Below, one piece after another: positions 45,122 through 52,955 of a stretch of DNA of 64,000 nucleotides. This stretch comes from UBA6144 sp964399165. GTDB taxonomy: Bacteria > Bdellovibrionota > Bacteriovoracia > Bacteriovoracales > Bacteriovoracaceae. The notes below the pieces were generated by a model. It saw only the letters and a list, made by a program, of their open reading frames with translations. It did not search any database and had not been told where the DNA came from. The DNA is taken from positions 62,001-126,000 of the forward strand of contig CAYNPO010000001.1 of assembly GCA_964399165.1 (NCBI GenBank). The letters run 5' to 3'. A program made the translations under genes and the position numbers. The first letter of the stretch is position 1; each line of letters begins with the position of its first letter.

Positions 45122-46944
45122 GCTTCTTCTCCCGGGTCGTAGGCGTGGATGGGGAGAAGGGCAAGTTCGAAAGGCCGACCAGCAAATCCATGGATGACGT
45201 GATCAAGCGCCAGGTCTGAGAGGGAGGAGTTAGAGACGATGCATATGTCTTCGACGCCTGTAAGGGCCGGATTGCCTTGAAAGAGAAGAGAGTGAAGGTA
45301 ATCCCCAGGGTCCCCAGCGATATGAAAGATGTACATGTTTTCGGCCAGCGAAGTCACATTGGACACAGGCGGCAATCCGAGCTTCACTGCGATAGCACAA
45401 ATGCCAAGTTGAGGATGCGAGATTGTGAAAACTTCTCGGTCTAGCTTGAGATCTTCGGACCTGAGGATGTTAGACAGGATGCCGGGGTGAATGGCTTGAA
45501 ATGATACACCAAATGCGTTTAAGACAGGATCGATTGGAGTGATGGCGCGCTTGTGGAACCAGTCACGCGACGAGGACAATTCGCACGCGTAGGGGGACTG
45601 CCGCCTGTCCTGGAGGCGACACCCTTTGATTTGCCCCAAGAGAACGTGCTTGTAGGTAACGCAGCCGGGGAAGAGAGGCGGAATCTTCTCTCGCCACATA
45701 TATTGGTTGAAGGGACTTGATAGGTCGTAAATGCCGATGATGGCTGAGTGCGCAGACGGCTCCTCATGCATGTTCTTGATGTAGTCATGGATGCCCGCGA
45801 GGAGGAGCGCTTCGCCACTTCCCTTGGCGCCCGAGGAAGCGAGCTCCTGGATCAACCACCCTTCATCGGAAACACGCAGGAATGATAGGAAGTGGCTTTC
45901 AGATTCAATCTTGTAGAACCAGCGACTCGAATAATTCGCGCGCTGGTAGAAGAGTTCGGCTTTCGAAGCGTTGCTGTACGATAGAGCGCGACTTCCCTTG
46001 ACTAGGCCAGACTTCGTTAAGATGTGCAGATTTCGTTTAGACCGTTTGCGAAGCGAGAGGTGCTCTTCCTGTTGGGAGTAGACGCGGATGGTTTCAATGA
46101 TTTTTTCACGCAAGCCAGGTTCGGTTGTGTCAAAGCTAAAACCAACCATCTCGTCTTTCTTCCAGGCGAGTCGAATTCGTGCCTCAGTAGATTTCTCGTA
46201 AAAAATCGTGCCCACGGGCAAGAGTTCGATCGCACCACCCTGGCAAGAACCAGACATACCCAGTCCTGAGATCTCAGTAATCTTCATAAGACTCGAGAAG
46301 CCGTTTTCATCGGGCCAGCATAGGTTGAGTGCAACGCCCTCGATTTTGCTTCCGCGATGGCTAGCGCGCTTAAGTCGTTCCGGCAGGGCTTGGATGCGCA
46401 TTAAGATGGTGCCACCGTCATTGCTCTCACTGTCGACGATAATGTAATGATCTCCAATGAGCTTGCCGCCTTGAAGCAAGGATAGGCGTCCTTGCCCCGA
46501 GGGCCCTTTTGGAAGGTCGCTGCCAGTTGCAATCGCTATGTGGCTTCCACTCAAGTCGCGCAGCTCGCCAAATAGTTTTTCGCGCTGAAGAGATAAGACC
46601 GCAACAACTTCCTTATCCAAGTCGCCTGCTTGGATTCTTTCGGCGGTCCGCCTTTCGATTGACTGGAGTTCTGCTGGTGCGTCGAAGGTGTTCCCCTTCC
46701 CCCCTGATATGCTGCATTTAAAGAAGCCTTGTTCTAGCCAGAACGAGATCTGAGCTTCGGAAGGAAGTTCGGATTCACAAGTCAGTCTTAGCTGGAATGA
46801 GGCGTTGAGCTTAAGGCCATCTACAAGAAGAGTTAGCTGCGCAGTATGCTCCTGGCCTTCAATGACAATAGGACGTGCATGCTTCTCGACTTCGCGAAGA
46901 AGCCCTAGGATCTGGCGGCGGTCTGTGATACTTTTGATGATCAA
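45118..46944 (-). CDS. large protein with PilZ-like domains and possible GNAT-like C-terminus
   Basis: The 608-aa protein has no signal or membrane span. Two regions resemble PilZ domains: about residues 100-190 (GELRDLSGSHIAIATG) and about 205-290 (MKITEISGLGMSG ... ELLPVGTIFYEKSTEARIRLAW). Each has the D/E-x-S-x-x-G-like turn and a later L-x-x-G strand. The c-di-GMP RxxxR motif is not clear in either. A region around FLSFLRVSDEGWLIQELAS and GSGEALLLAGIHDYI (about 360-400) could belong to a degenerate acetyltransferase fold. The rest is unrecognised. It overlaps the ligase gene by 4 bp and the cyclase gene by 4 bp. Confidence 0.55.
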   Translation of the reverse strand: MIIKSITDRRQILGLLREVEKHARPIVIEGQEHTAQLTLLVDGLKLNASFQLRLTCESELPSEAQISFWLEQGFFKCSISGGKGNTFDAPAELQSIERRTAERIQAGDLDKEVVAVLSLQREKLFGELRDLSGSHIAIATGSDLPKGPSGQGRLSLLQGGKLIGDHYIIVDSESNDGGTILMRIQALPERLKRASHRGSKIEGVALNLCWPDENGFSSLMKITEISGLGMSGSCQGGAIELLPVGTIFYEKSTEARIRLAWKKDEMVGFSFDTTEPGLREKIIETIRVYSQQEEHLSLRKRSKRNLHILTKSGLVKGSRALSYSNASKAELFYQRANYSSRWFYKIESESHFLSFLRVSDEGWLIQELASSGAKGSGEALLLAGIHDYIKNMHEEPSAHSAIIGIYDLSSPFNQYMWREKIPPLFPGCVTYKHVLLGQIKGCRLQDRRQSPYACELSSSRDWFHKRAITPIDPVLNAFGVSFQAIHPGILSNILRSEDLKLDREVFTISHPQLGICAIAVKLGLPPVSNVTSLAENMYIFHIAGDPGDYLHSLLFQGNPALTGVEDICIVSNSSLSDLALDHVIHGFAGRPFELALLPIHAYDPGEEA

Positions 46945-47987
46945 GCGATCTTCCGTGTGTCCTTAAGCTTGTTGCTGGAGCCTGAGTAGCCAAGCTTGTC
47001 CATTTCGTGGGCAATCAACTGAAGAACCCCTGACGTTCCGAGTTGGTTGAAGTAGTTGGCTACGTTCGGGGACTGCAGGTTAAGGCATGCTTGCATGTAC
47101 ACGGCGCGGGGGTTCTCAAGCTTTGCTACCATGTGACAGAAGGCCGGGTTTCTCATGCAGTTGAGTACAGCCAGGCGAAAGGCTGCGACTTCAACAGTTC
47201 CTAGTTCAGTGGCTTGTATGCAAGTCGAGCGGAACTCCCAGGTGCCGTGAGCACGAGGAACGATAGAGGAATAGTCACGCCAGAAGCCGACAGACTTCTT
47301 TACGAGCGCGTCGTAGTGTTGCTGCGAAGTAGGGATTTCTTTAGGGAAGCCGAAAAAGTGATAATCATCGCGGAACGCATCTTGAAGCGTTAGTAGGCGG
47401 TAGCAGTGAGCGACCCCACTCACCTGGCTATTTGAGAAAAGCATTGGAATGAGCGGTTCCAAGGCGTATAGGTACCGAAGCTGCGCAAACGCCTCATCTG
47501 ACTTCAGATCCAGATGTATTTGTGTTGAGCAGATTTTTCCTGGGTAGAAGCGATCGAAGTGACTTTTCCCTGATGATGGTCGAGTCAGAGTTTGTTGCAC
47601 ACTGTCTTTCGAGAAAAAATCTTCTGTTTGTAGATCGAAGTTGCGGTACCCACGTCTTTCGAATGTGAGACCCAAATTTTTTCCATGGGATTGAAGCTTG
47701 GCCCATAGTCTTTGGGTGAAGCCTTGAAAGTTTTGCAGGCTGCCGGTAGGGGGGTATGCAATTTCAAAGATATTGTAAGTTGAGTCGAACTTGATCGAGA
47801 TGTACCCACCTTCTGCTACGTCTTTGTTGATTTGTAGCGGGAGGCCGTCGTGGTCTACAGCAACAACACGAAACTGTTCTGCTTCGGCGAATGCTTTCAT
47901 CAATTCTTTTTGGGGTTTACCTTTAGATAAGCCAACCTCTTCAATGAGAAAGACTTCTTCCTCAACTCCAAACTTTTGCTGCTTCAT
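46941..47987 (-). CDS. GCS2/YbdK-type carboxylate-amine ligase
   Basis: The start at 47987 yields 348 aa beginning MKQQKFGVEEEVFLIEEVGL. The GVEEE motif near the N-terminus is the hallmark of glutamate-cysteine ligase family 2 (YbdK-like), as is the later AHGTWEFRSTCIQ (compare GTVEFR). These enzymes use ATP to join a carboxylate, usually glutamate, to an amine such as cysteine. It is slightly shorter than YbdK and has no separate partner enzyme nearby. It opens a four-gene operon with 4-bp overlaps throughout and shares a 132-bp divergent promoter region with the cyclic-nucleotide-binding gene. Confidence 0.85.
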   Translation of the reverse strand: MKQQKFGVEEEVFLIEEVGLSKGKPQKELMKAFAEAEQFRVVAVDHDGLPLQINKDVAEGGYISIKFDSTYNIFEIAYPPTGSLQNFQGFTQRLWAKLQSHGKNLGLTFERRGYRNFDLQTEDFFSKDSVQQTLTRPSSGKSHFDRFYPGKICSTQIHLDLKSDEAFAQLRYLYALEPLIPMLFSNSQVSGVAHCYRLLTLQDAFRDDYHFFGFPKEIPTSQQHYDALVKKSVGFWRDYSSIVPRAHGTWEFRSTCIQATELGTVEVAAFRLAVLNCMRNPAFCHMVAKLENPRAVYMQACLNLQSPNVANYFNQLGTSGVLQLIAHEMDKLGYSGSSNKLKDTRKIA

Positions 47988-48119
47988 AGTGCCTCGTTCA
48001 CACAAAGATTTTGTTGCCCTCGGTTCCTGAATCCTCGAAAATTTAAGCAATTAGAGATCGGTCTCTTTAGAGTTAGGCTTAAATAGAGAGCGGTTTTAGT
48101 CGGTGATAGTGGAGGGATT

Positions 48120-48446
48120 ATGCTTCTCAAGGCAGGAGAGGTTCTTGTCCGCGAGGGCGAGCGATCGAATCAACTTTTTTGGCTAATGCACGGGCAGCTC
48201 GAAGTAGTAAAGGTGGTTCAAAACCACCAGGTTCGGCTCAATACCATTGAGGCGGGTGAACTGGTTGGCGAGCTATCGTTTCTTGATCAGAAGCCTCGGT
48301 CTGCAACGGTCAAGGCTGCCACTGAGTGCCAGCTTATCGTTCTCGAATACTCAGAATTTCAGGAAATGCTCGCAGCTCAGCCAAAGTGGATGAAGAAAAT
48401 CCTCATCACTCTTACGAGCCGTATTAGAAAGATGAGTGAGCTTTAG
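48120..48446 (+). CDS. minimal cyclic-nucleotide-binding domain protein
   Basis: This 108-aa protein is little more than a CRP-type cNMP-binding domain. KAGEVLVREGERSNQLFWL begins the beta-roll, and the phosphate-binding cassette is GELVGELSFLDQKPRSATV, with Glu51 and Arg60 in the places that hold the ribose and cyclic phosphate. It ends with one helix and no DNA-binding or kinase domain. It is divergent from the cyclase operon, whose third gene encodes a cyclase-like protein, so it is a natural receptor candidate. TGGAGGGAT lies just before the ATG. Confidence 0.9.
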   Translation: MLLKAGEVLVREGERSNQLFWLMHGQLEVVKVVQNHQVRLNTIEAGELVGELSFLDQKPRSATVKAATECQLIVLEYSEFQEMLAAQPKWMKKILITLTSRIRKMSEL

Positions 48447-48514
48447 TGCCGATTGGCCTGGCGCTGTCCAAGGTAAGTCAATGACTGGAAGCACTTGGCG
48501 AGTTAAAACAAGTC

Positions 48515-49135
48515 GTGGAACCAAAAGTCTACCTCTTCCCCCTCCCTCACTCCATGACCCTCTTGCGGGTAGGTCTCCCATTCCACGTCTACGAACCCCG
48601 CTACCGTGAAATGATTAACGATGCCATTGAGATGGAACGTCCGGTGGCGGTCGTGCCTGCGCGTGTGGATGGGAATTACCAAGGGCAGGTGTTTGCCGGG
48701 GGAGTGCCGGAGGTGGTGCAGACGTATCCCGACGGCCGCATGGACATCGTGCTGGTGGGTGAGGTGAAGGGCCGGTTGACGGCATCGATGCGCGCAGGGG
48801 AGCCCTATGAGGTTTACGGGTATCGGCCCCTTTCGGAAGACCCTAGTTTGAGTGGGCAGGGGGAGTTTTTAAAGGAAGGGCTCCGCGCATCCCTGGCGAA
48901 CTGGGCCCGGGAGCACATCCCCAAGCAGGAGTCGCTGGAGATGTTCGTGCGTATCATCAACGACGACGAAGTCATGCTTGGCTACGCGAGCCTCTTCTTG
49001 GTGGATGATGTGAAGCTGAGGATGAAAGTGCTGGAAGAGGCGAGGTGGGAGAAGAAAGTGCGGTTGCTTTGGGGAGCGTGCGGCCCGAAGGAGATCTCCC
49101 TCGGGCCTTTCCTGGCACCCATCAGGTGGGTGTGA
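48515..49135 (+). CDS. LON substrate-binding (N-terminal) domain protein
   Basis: The 206-aa protein is the stand-alone form of the Lon N-terminal domain: YLFPLPHSMTLLRVGLPFHVYEPRYREMINDA, then GGVPEVVQTYPDGRMDIVLVGEVKGRL, and a helical second half. It has no ATPase or protease domain. Such proteins may bind unfolded or specific substrates. The start is a GTG at 48515; a later ATG would remove the first strand (VYLFPLP), which belongs to the domain. G+C content returns to the window's usual high level here, marking the right edge of the low-G+C segment. Confidence 0.88.
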   Translation: MEPKVYLFPLPHSMTLLRVGLPFHVYEPRYREMINDAIEMERPVAVVPARVDGNYQGQVFAGGVPEVVQTYPDGRMDIVLVGEVKGRLTASMRAGEPYEVYGYRPLSEDPSLSGQGEFLKEGLRASLANWAREHIPKQESLEMFVRIINDDEVMLGYASLFLVDDVKLRMKVLEEARWEKKVRLLWGACGPKEISLGPFLAPIRWV

Positions 49136-49138
49136 GGC

Positions 49139-49255
49139 TTACTTCTTGCGGGCGGCTTTGCCGGCGGCGATCTTGGCCTGGATCTTGGACTTCTTCTTGG
49201 CTTGAGCGCGTTTGCGATCCATCTTCAGGGTGCTCTTCTTGCGGCCTTGGCCCAT
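49139..49255 (-). CDS. very small, very basic protein
   Basis: The 38-aa product starts MGQGRKKSTLKM and consists almost half of Lys and Arg, with four Ala and no acidic residue apart from one Asp. It resembles small ribosome- or nucleic-acid-associated peptides. I choose the start at 49255; the frame is open to 49390, where it would overlap the divergent cupredoxin gene. It ends 4 bp from the LON-domain gene. Family unknown. Confidence 0.5.
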   Translation of the reverse strand: MGQGRKKSTLKMDRKRAQAKKKSKIQAKIAAGKAARKK

Positions 49256-49389
49256 GCTTAAACTCCGGTTGGATTGGGTAAATACAGGAAATTGATAAAC
49301 CGTTTTGCCGCAAACGGCAATCGCTAATTCTTGCCCGGGGAGGGGTTTGGGAGGACAATCCGCCTCTAAACCGACCTTAGGAGGGAACA

Positions 49390-49731
49390 ATGAAACGACT
49401 CAGCCTCACCCTGGCCCTCGCGGCCATGCCGCTCATGGCCTCGGCCGAAAAACGCCAAATCACCCTGGTGAACTACGAAACCGACGGTGTGAAGCAGTGG
49501 CTCCCCGGCACCATCATCGCCAAGAAAGGCGACACGGTGGAACTGACCCTGATTAACAATGTGCCTTCTGGCATCCACGGCTTCTTCATCCCGGTCTTCG
49601 GCGTCCGCAAGGAAGTGAAGAGGGGCGTGAAAGAGGTGGTGACCTTCACCGCCGACAAGGAAGGCCTGCACGAGATGAAGTGCCACATGCACCCCGCCCA
49701 CGTGGGCGGCCAGATCCTGGTCATCCCGTAA
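49390..49731 (+). CDS. periplasmic cupredoxin-domain protein
   Basis: The 113-aa protein has a signal peptide (MKRLSLTLALAAMPLMASA) and one cupredoxin fold. VELTLINNVPSGIHGFFIP supplies the first copper His, and KCHMHPAHVGGQILVIP near the C-terminus supplies Cys and further His/Met ligands. It is like the cupredoxin_1 proteins that shuttle electrons or copper. It is convergent with the heme A synthase gene (8-bp gap), which, together with the oxidase locus at 59-64 kb, suggests a role in copper or electron supply to cytochrome oxidase. Confidence 0.85.
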   Translation: MKRLSLTLALAAMPLMASAEKRQITLVNYETDGVKQWLPGTIIAKKGDTVELTLINNVPSGIHGFFIPVFGVRKEVKRGVKEVVTFTADKEGLHEMKCHMHPAHVGGQILVIP

Positions 49732-49738
49732 GGGATGG

Positions 49739-50683
49739 TCAGGACAGCAGTGTTCCTTTCTGGTCCAGATACTGCTTGAATAGCGTGCCCATGGCCAGGA
49801 CGGCGAGGAAAAGGTGTGGGGGCTGCAGCTGGGCGGGGAATCCGCCGTAGTTCAGCCCCACGCCGACCGCTATGTTTGCGGTGAGCACGATCACGAACCA
49901 CAGGCCCCGCTTGAAGGCCCGGCCGGTTAGATCGTGGCGGTAGAGACGGACCGCGGCCCACACGGCCACCCCAAAAATGACCAGGGAGAAGGTGCGGTGG
50001 ATGTAGAAGATCCATCCTAGCTGGTCCACCACCGTGGCGGCAGAGGCCTGGGCGGTGTCGCGCATGAGGTGGTCGACTTGTTCGCGCACCTGGGTGCCCA
50101 TGAGGATCTGCAGGAAGAGCAGGCCGATGAGGATCTTCGTGGCCGGGAGGTTGCGGGTATCCGCACTGAAGTCGATGCCGAAGTTCTCAAGGTCTTGGCA
50201 GTACTTGCGCAGGTAGTGGAGCCCGTAGAGGAGGGCCAGCGCCAGTAACATGTGCATGGTGATGACGTAAGGCTTGAGGTGGCTTGAGACCACCAGCGCC
50301 CCCACTCCTCCCTGGAGCGAGATGAGCAGCAAAAGACCCCCGCAGAACCAGGGTAGGTTGGGCTCTTTGTCAGTGTGGCGGAAGGAACGGAAGAACAGCC
50401 ACATCACCATGAGTCCCAGCACCACGCCCAGCAGGCGGTTGGTGTACTCGGTCCAGGTCTTGAAGGCGTCGAAGTCGGCTATGGTTTTGCCGTCGATCTT
50501 GTAAACTTCCTTGTAGTCGGCGGGGAGCTCGGAGATGTCCACCGGCGGTATCCATTGCCCGAAGCAACGGGGCCAATCGGGGCAACCCAACCCGGAACCC
50601 GTTCCCCGCACCACCGAGCCGGCGAGGATCACGACGTAGGTCATGAAAATGGTCAGACCGATCAAGCGGCGGAAAGAATCCAT
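49739..50683 (-). CDS. ctaA: heme A synthase (CtaA/Cox15)
   Basis: CtaA oxidises the methyl group of heme O to make heme A for aa3/caa3 oxidases. The start at 50683 gives 314 aa; longer versions run into the divergent mntP-like gene. It has eight membrane helices. The family marks are GTGSGLGCPDWPRCFG (Cys pair), TEYTNRLLG (with Asn in place of the usual His), TMHMLLALALLYGLHYL and YIHRTFSLVIFG. A second CtaA-like domain is fused to CtaB at 60262-61971. Confidence 0.93.
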   Translation of the reverse strand: MDSFRRLIGLTIFMTYVVILAGSVVRGTGSGLGCPDWPRCFGQWIPPVDISELPADYKEVYKIDGKTIADFDAFKTWTEYTNRLLGVVLGLMVMWLFFRSFRHTDKEPNLPWFCGGLLLLISLQGGVGALVVSSHLKPYVITMHMLLALALLYGLHYLRKYCQDLENFGIDFSADTRNLPATKILIGLLFLQILMGTQVREQVDHLMRDTAQASAATVVDQLGWIFYIHRTFSLVIFGVAVWAAVRLYRHDLTGRAFKRGLWFVIVLTANIAVGVGLNYGGFPAQLQPPHLFLAVLAMGTLFKQYLDQKGTLLS

Positions 50684-50754
50684 GCTGTTTCCCGTGGAAG
50701 AAGGCGTTTTTACGAGAGAGGATAAAGCATCGCTCACGTATTGGGGAGGGGCGT

Positions 50755-51300
50755 TTGACACCGGCTTCAGAGCTTTTGTTGGCCTTGGCGTTGGGCATGG
50801 ACACCGCGGTGCTGGCTTTCGCCCTGGGACTGGCGCACCCGGGCCGCGGTCTGGGGCCGGGAGTGCGGTTGGCCCTGTGGTTTGGCGCCTTCCAAGCAGG
50901 CATGGCGGTGTTGGGATGGGCGGGCCTGGCTTTTCTACCCGTCAGTACTGAGGTTGCCGAGAAGGGCGCCGCCCTCATGTTCGTTTGCCTGGGCCTTAAG
51001 GTGCTGTGGGATGTCTGGGGCTCCGAAGAGGGAGTGGGGGTGCCCCGGAGCGCGCCCATGGATCACAAGGCGCATTTTGTCCTAGCGGTTGCCACAAGTT
51101 TAGACGCCCTGGTGGCCGGGATGGGACTGGTGGTTTTACCCAGGCCGGGATGGACGATCGCGTTAATTGGGGTCGTTGCCGGACTTATGACCTTTGGCGG
51201 CAGCTGGCTCTCCCAAAGGATGTCCAAGCTGCCCGAGAAATCGGCTATCACGTTGGCGGCGCTGGTCTTCATTTTCCTCGGCGTGAAAATTCTCCTCTGA
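50755..51300 (+). CDS. mntP: MntP-like manganese efflux pump
   Basis: MntP proteins export Mn2+. The 181-aa protein has six helices in two repeats, each with the family Asp: ALALGMDTAVLAFALG (first repeat) and VATSLDALVAGMGL (second). The start is a TTG at 50755 with GGGAGGGG a few bases upstream; the next ATG would delete the first helix. It diverges from ctaA. No yybP-ykoY riboswitch is evident in the 71-bp gap. Confidence 0.78.
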   Translation: MTPASELLLALALGMDTAVLAFALGLAHPGRGLGPGVRLALWFGAFQAGMAVLGWAGLAFLPVSTEVAEKGAALMFVCLGLKVLWDVWGSEEGVGVPRSAPMDHKAHFVLAVATSLDALVAGMGLVVLPRPGWTIALIGVVAGLMTFGGSWLSQRMSKLPEKSAITLAALVFIFLGVKILL

Positions 51301-51313
51301 TAACATTCCCTTC

Positions 51314-52540
51314 ATGAAAATCACGCTCAGCGATTTCCGCGCGGCCCATGACGTCCTCTCTAAATGTATTTCCCCCACGCCCCTCATCCAGAACGAGTGG
51401 CTCTCGCGGCAGTATGGCTGCGAGGTCTATCTCAAGCTTGAGAACATGTTGCCCGTGGGGTCGTTCAAAATGCGTGGGGCCACCAACCGGTTGCACCACC
51501 TCACCCCCGCTGAGAAGAAACAGGGCGTGCTCGCGGTGAGCGCGGGGAACCACGCCCAAGGTGTTGCCTGGGCCGCCCGCCGTTATGGCGTGAAGGCCAC
51601 CATCGTCATGCCCGAAGGCTCGCCTTTGACCAAGGTCCGCAACACTGAGGCCCTGGGCGCCAAGGTCATCCTGCATGGTTCATCCATCGAAGAGAGCTTC
51701 GCCCACGCGGAGAAGCTCATGAAGAAGCACCGGATGGTCTTCATCCACCCCTTCAAGGACCCTCTTGTGATCGCGGGGCAGGGGAGCATTGGCTTTGAGC
51801 TCCTGGAGCAGCTGCCCGACATGGACTACGTGTTCAGCGCCATCGGCGGGGGCGGGCTGGTTTCAGGCATTGGCGGCGTTCTGAAGGAACTGCGTCCCGC
51901 GGTGAAGCTCATCGCTGGCCAAGCGGCGGGGGCCCGAACCATGGTGGCCTCCCTCAAGCGCCACAAGGTGGTGAAGCCGGAGGGGGACGCGGTCACGTTC
52001 GCCGACGGGATACGCGTGAACAAGGCCAACCCCGAGATGCTGCGGTTGCTGGACCAAGTGGTGGATGAGGCCCACGCCATCTCAGACGATAAGATCGCCT
52101 TGGCCGTGCTGCGCTTGATTGAGAAGGCTCGGATCATCGCGGAAGGTGCGGGGGCGCTACCCCTGGCCCTGCTCGACGAACTTCACCGCAAAAGCCCCAA
52201 GCGATTCAAGGGTAAGAAAGTGGTGCTGGTCATCTGTGGCGGCAACATCGATGTGAACCTGCTCGAGCGGATCATCGAGCGTGGTCTCATCGAGTCTCAC
52301 CGCAAGGTGCGCCTGAGCGTGCCCATCGCCGACAGGCCGGGAACGCTCCACCAGCTTACCGGCATCATCAAGGAAGTGGGGGCGAACATTCAGCAGGTGG
52401 TGCATGACCGGGACTCCGAGGGAACCGGCATCACGGGGGCGAACGTGCTTTTCACATTGGAGACGAAAGGGGAGGGGCAGCTGCGGGAACTCATGGCCCG
52501 TTTGAACCACGAATTCCCGCGTTGCCAGATCCTGGACTGA
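51314..52540 (+). CDS. ilvA: threonine ammonia-lyase with C-terminal ACT domain
   Basis: The enzyme deaminates threonine (or serine) to 2-oxobutyrate (pyruvate), the entry to isoleucine. The 408-aa protein has the PLP domain (about 1-320), with the PLP lysine in GSFKMRGATNRL and the glycine loop in FSAIGGGGLVSGIGG. One ACT domain follows (about 330-408, LSVPIADRPGTLHQLTGIIKEVG), as in TdcB/IlvA forms of this length. Its stop is directly followed by the convergent cysteine-rich gene. Confidence 0.95.
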   Translation: MKITLSDFRAAHDVLSKCISPTPLIQNEWLSRQYGCEVYLKLENMLPVGSFKMRGATNRLHHLTPAEKKQGVLAVSAGNHAQGVAWAARRYGVKATIVMPEGSPLTKVRNTEALGAKVILHGSSIEESFAHAEKLMKKHRMVFIHPFKDPLVIAGQGSIGFELLEQLPDMDYVFSAIGGGGLVSGIGGVLKELRPAVKLIAGQAAGARTMVASLKRHKVVKPEGDAVTFADGIRVNKANPEMLRLLDQVVDEAHAISDDKIALAVLRLIEKARIIAEGAGALPLALLDELHRKSPKRFKGKKVVLVICGGNIDVNLLERIIERGLIESHRKVRLSVPIADRPGTLHQLTGIIKEVGANIQQVVHDRDSEGTGITGANVLFTLETKGEGQLRELMARLNHEFPRCQILD

Positions 52541-52750
52541 CTACTTTTTCTTCTTGGCCTCTTCTTTCTTAGGCTTCTTGTCGCAAGAGCCGTCTTTGCA
52601 GTCGCCCTTGCTCTTCTTGCAGCAAGCACGCTGTTCTTTGCAGCAAGCCTCTTTCTTCTTGCAGCAGTCGGCGGTGGCGCTGCCGCCTTGGCCGCCGTGG
52701 GAGCAGCCGACAAGCGCGGCGGACAGCATGAGCAATGAAATCCATTTCAT
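52541..52750 (-). CDS. small cysteine/lysine-rich lipoprotein
   Basis: The start at 52750 gives 69 aa: a lipoprotein signal ending LVGC (lipidated Cys at about 16) followed by a short mature part with three CC pairs (DCCKKK, ACCKEQ, ACCKKS) plus further single cysteines (GDCKDG, SCDKKP) and a Lys tail. Ten cysteines in about 50 residues suggests metal binding or disulfide stacking at the membrane surface. No family is recognised. Confidence 0.65.
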   Translation of the reverse strand: MKWISLLMLSAALVGCSHGGQGGSATADCCKKKEACCKEQRACCKKSKGDCKDGSCDKKPKKEEAKKKK

Positions 52751-52955
52751 CTGAGTTCTCCTTGTGGGTAATGAACACCTCCCATCGTAAAGGTGACCCG
52801 GGCAGCATTCAATTGGGAAATTCCGGTCCTTAGCGCGCAAGCGCGACGGACTTAGTCAGTCCGAATTGTCACAAAAATGCCCTGTCAGAAAAAAACATCT
52901 GGCCGTCCAACCTTGCCGCTTATCATGGAAGAAGAACTCCAAGGAAGGAGCCGGA

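Noticed and set aside
41439..48446. Low-G+C segment as a prophage or transposon
   Set aside because: No phage structural gene, integrase, transposase or terminal repeat is seen.
50684..50754. Manganese (yybP-ykoY) riboswitch before the mntP-like gene
   Set aside because: The 71-bp gap is too short for the two-stem structure, and no matching conserved loops were seen.
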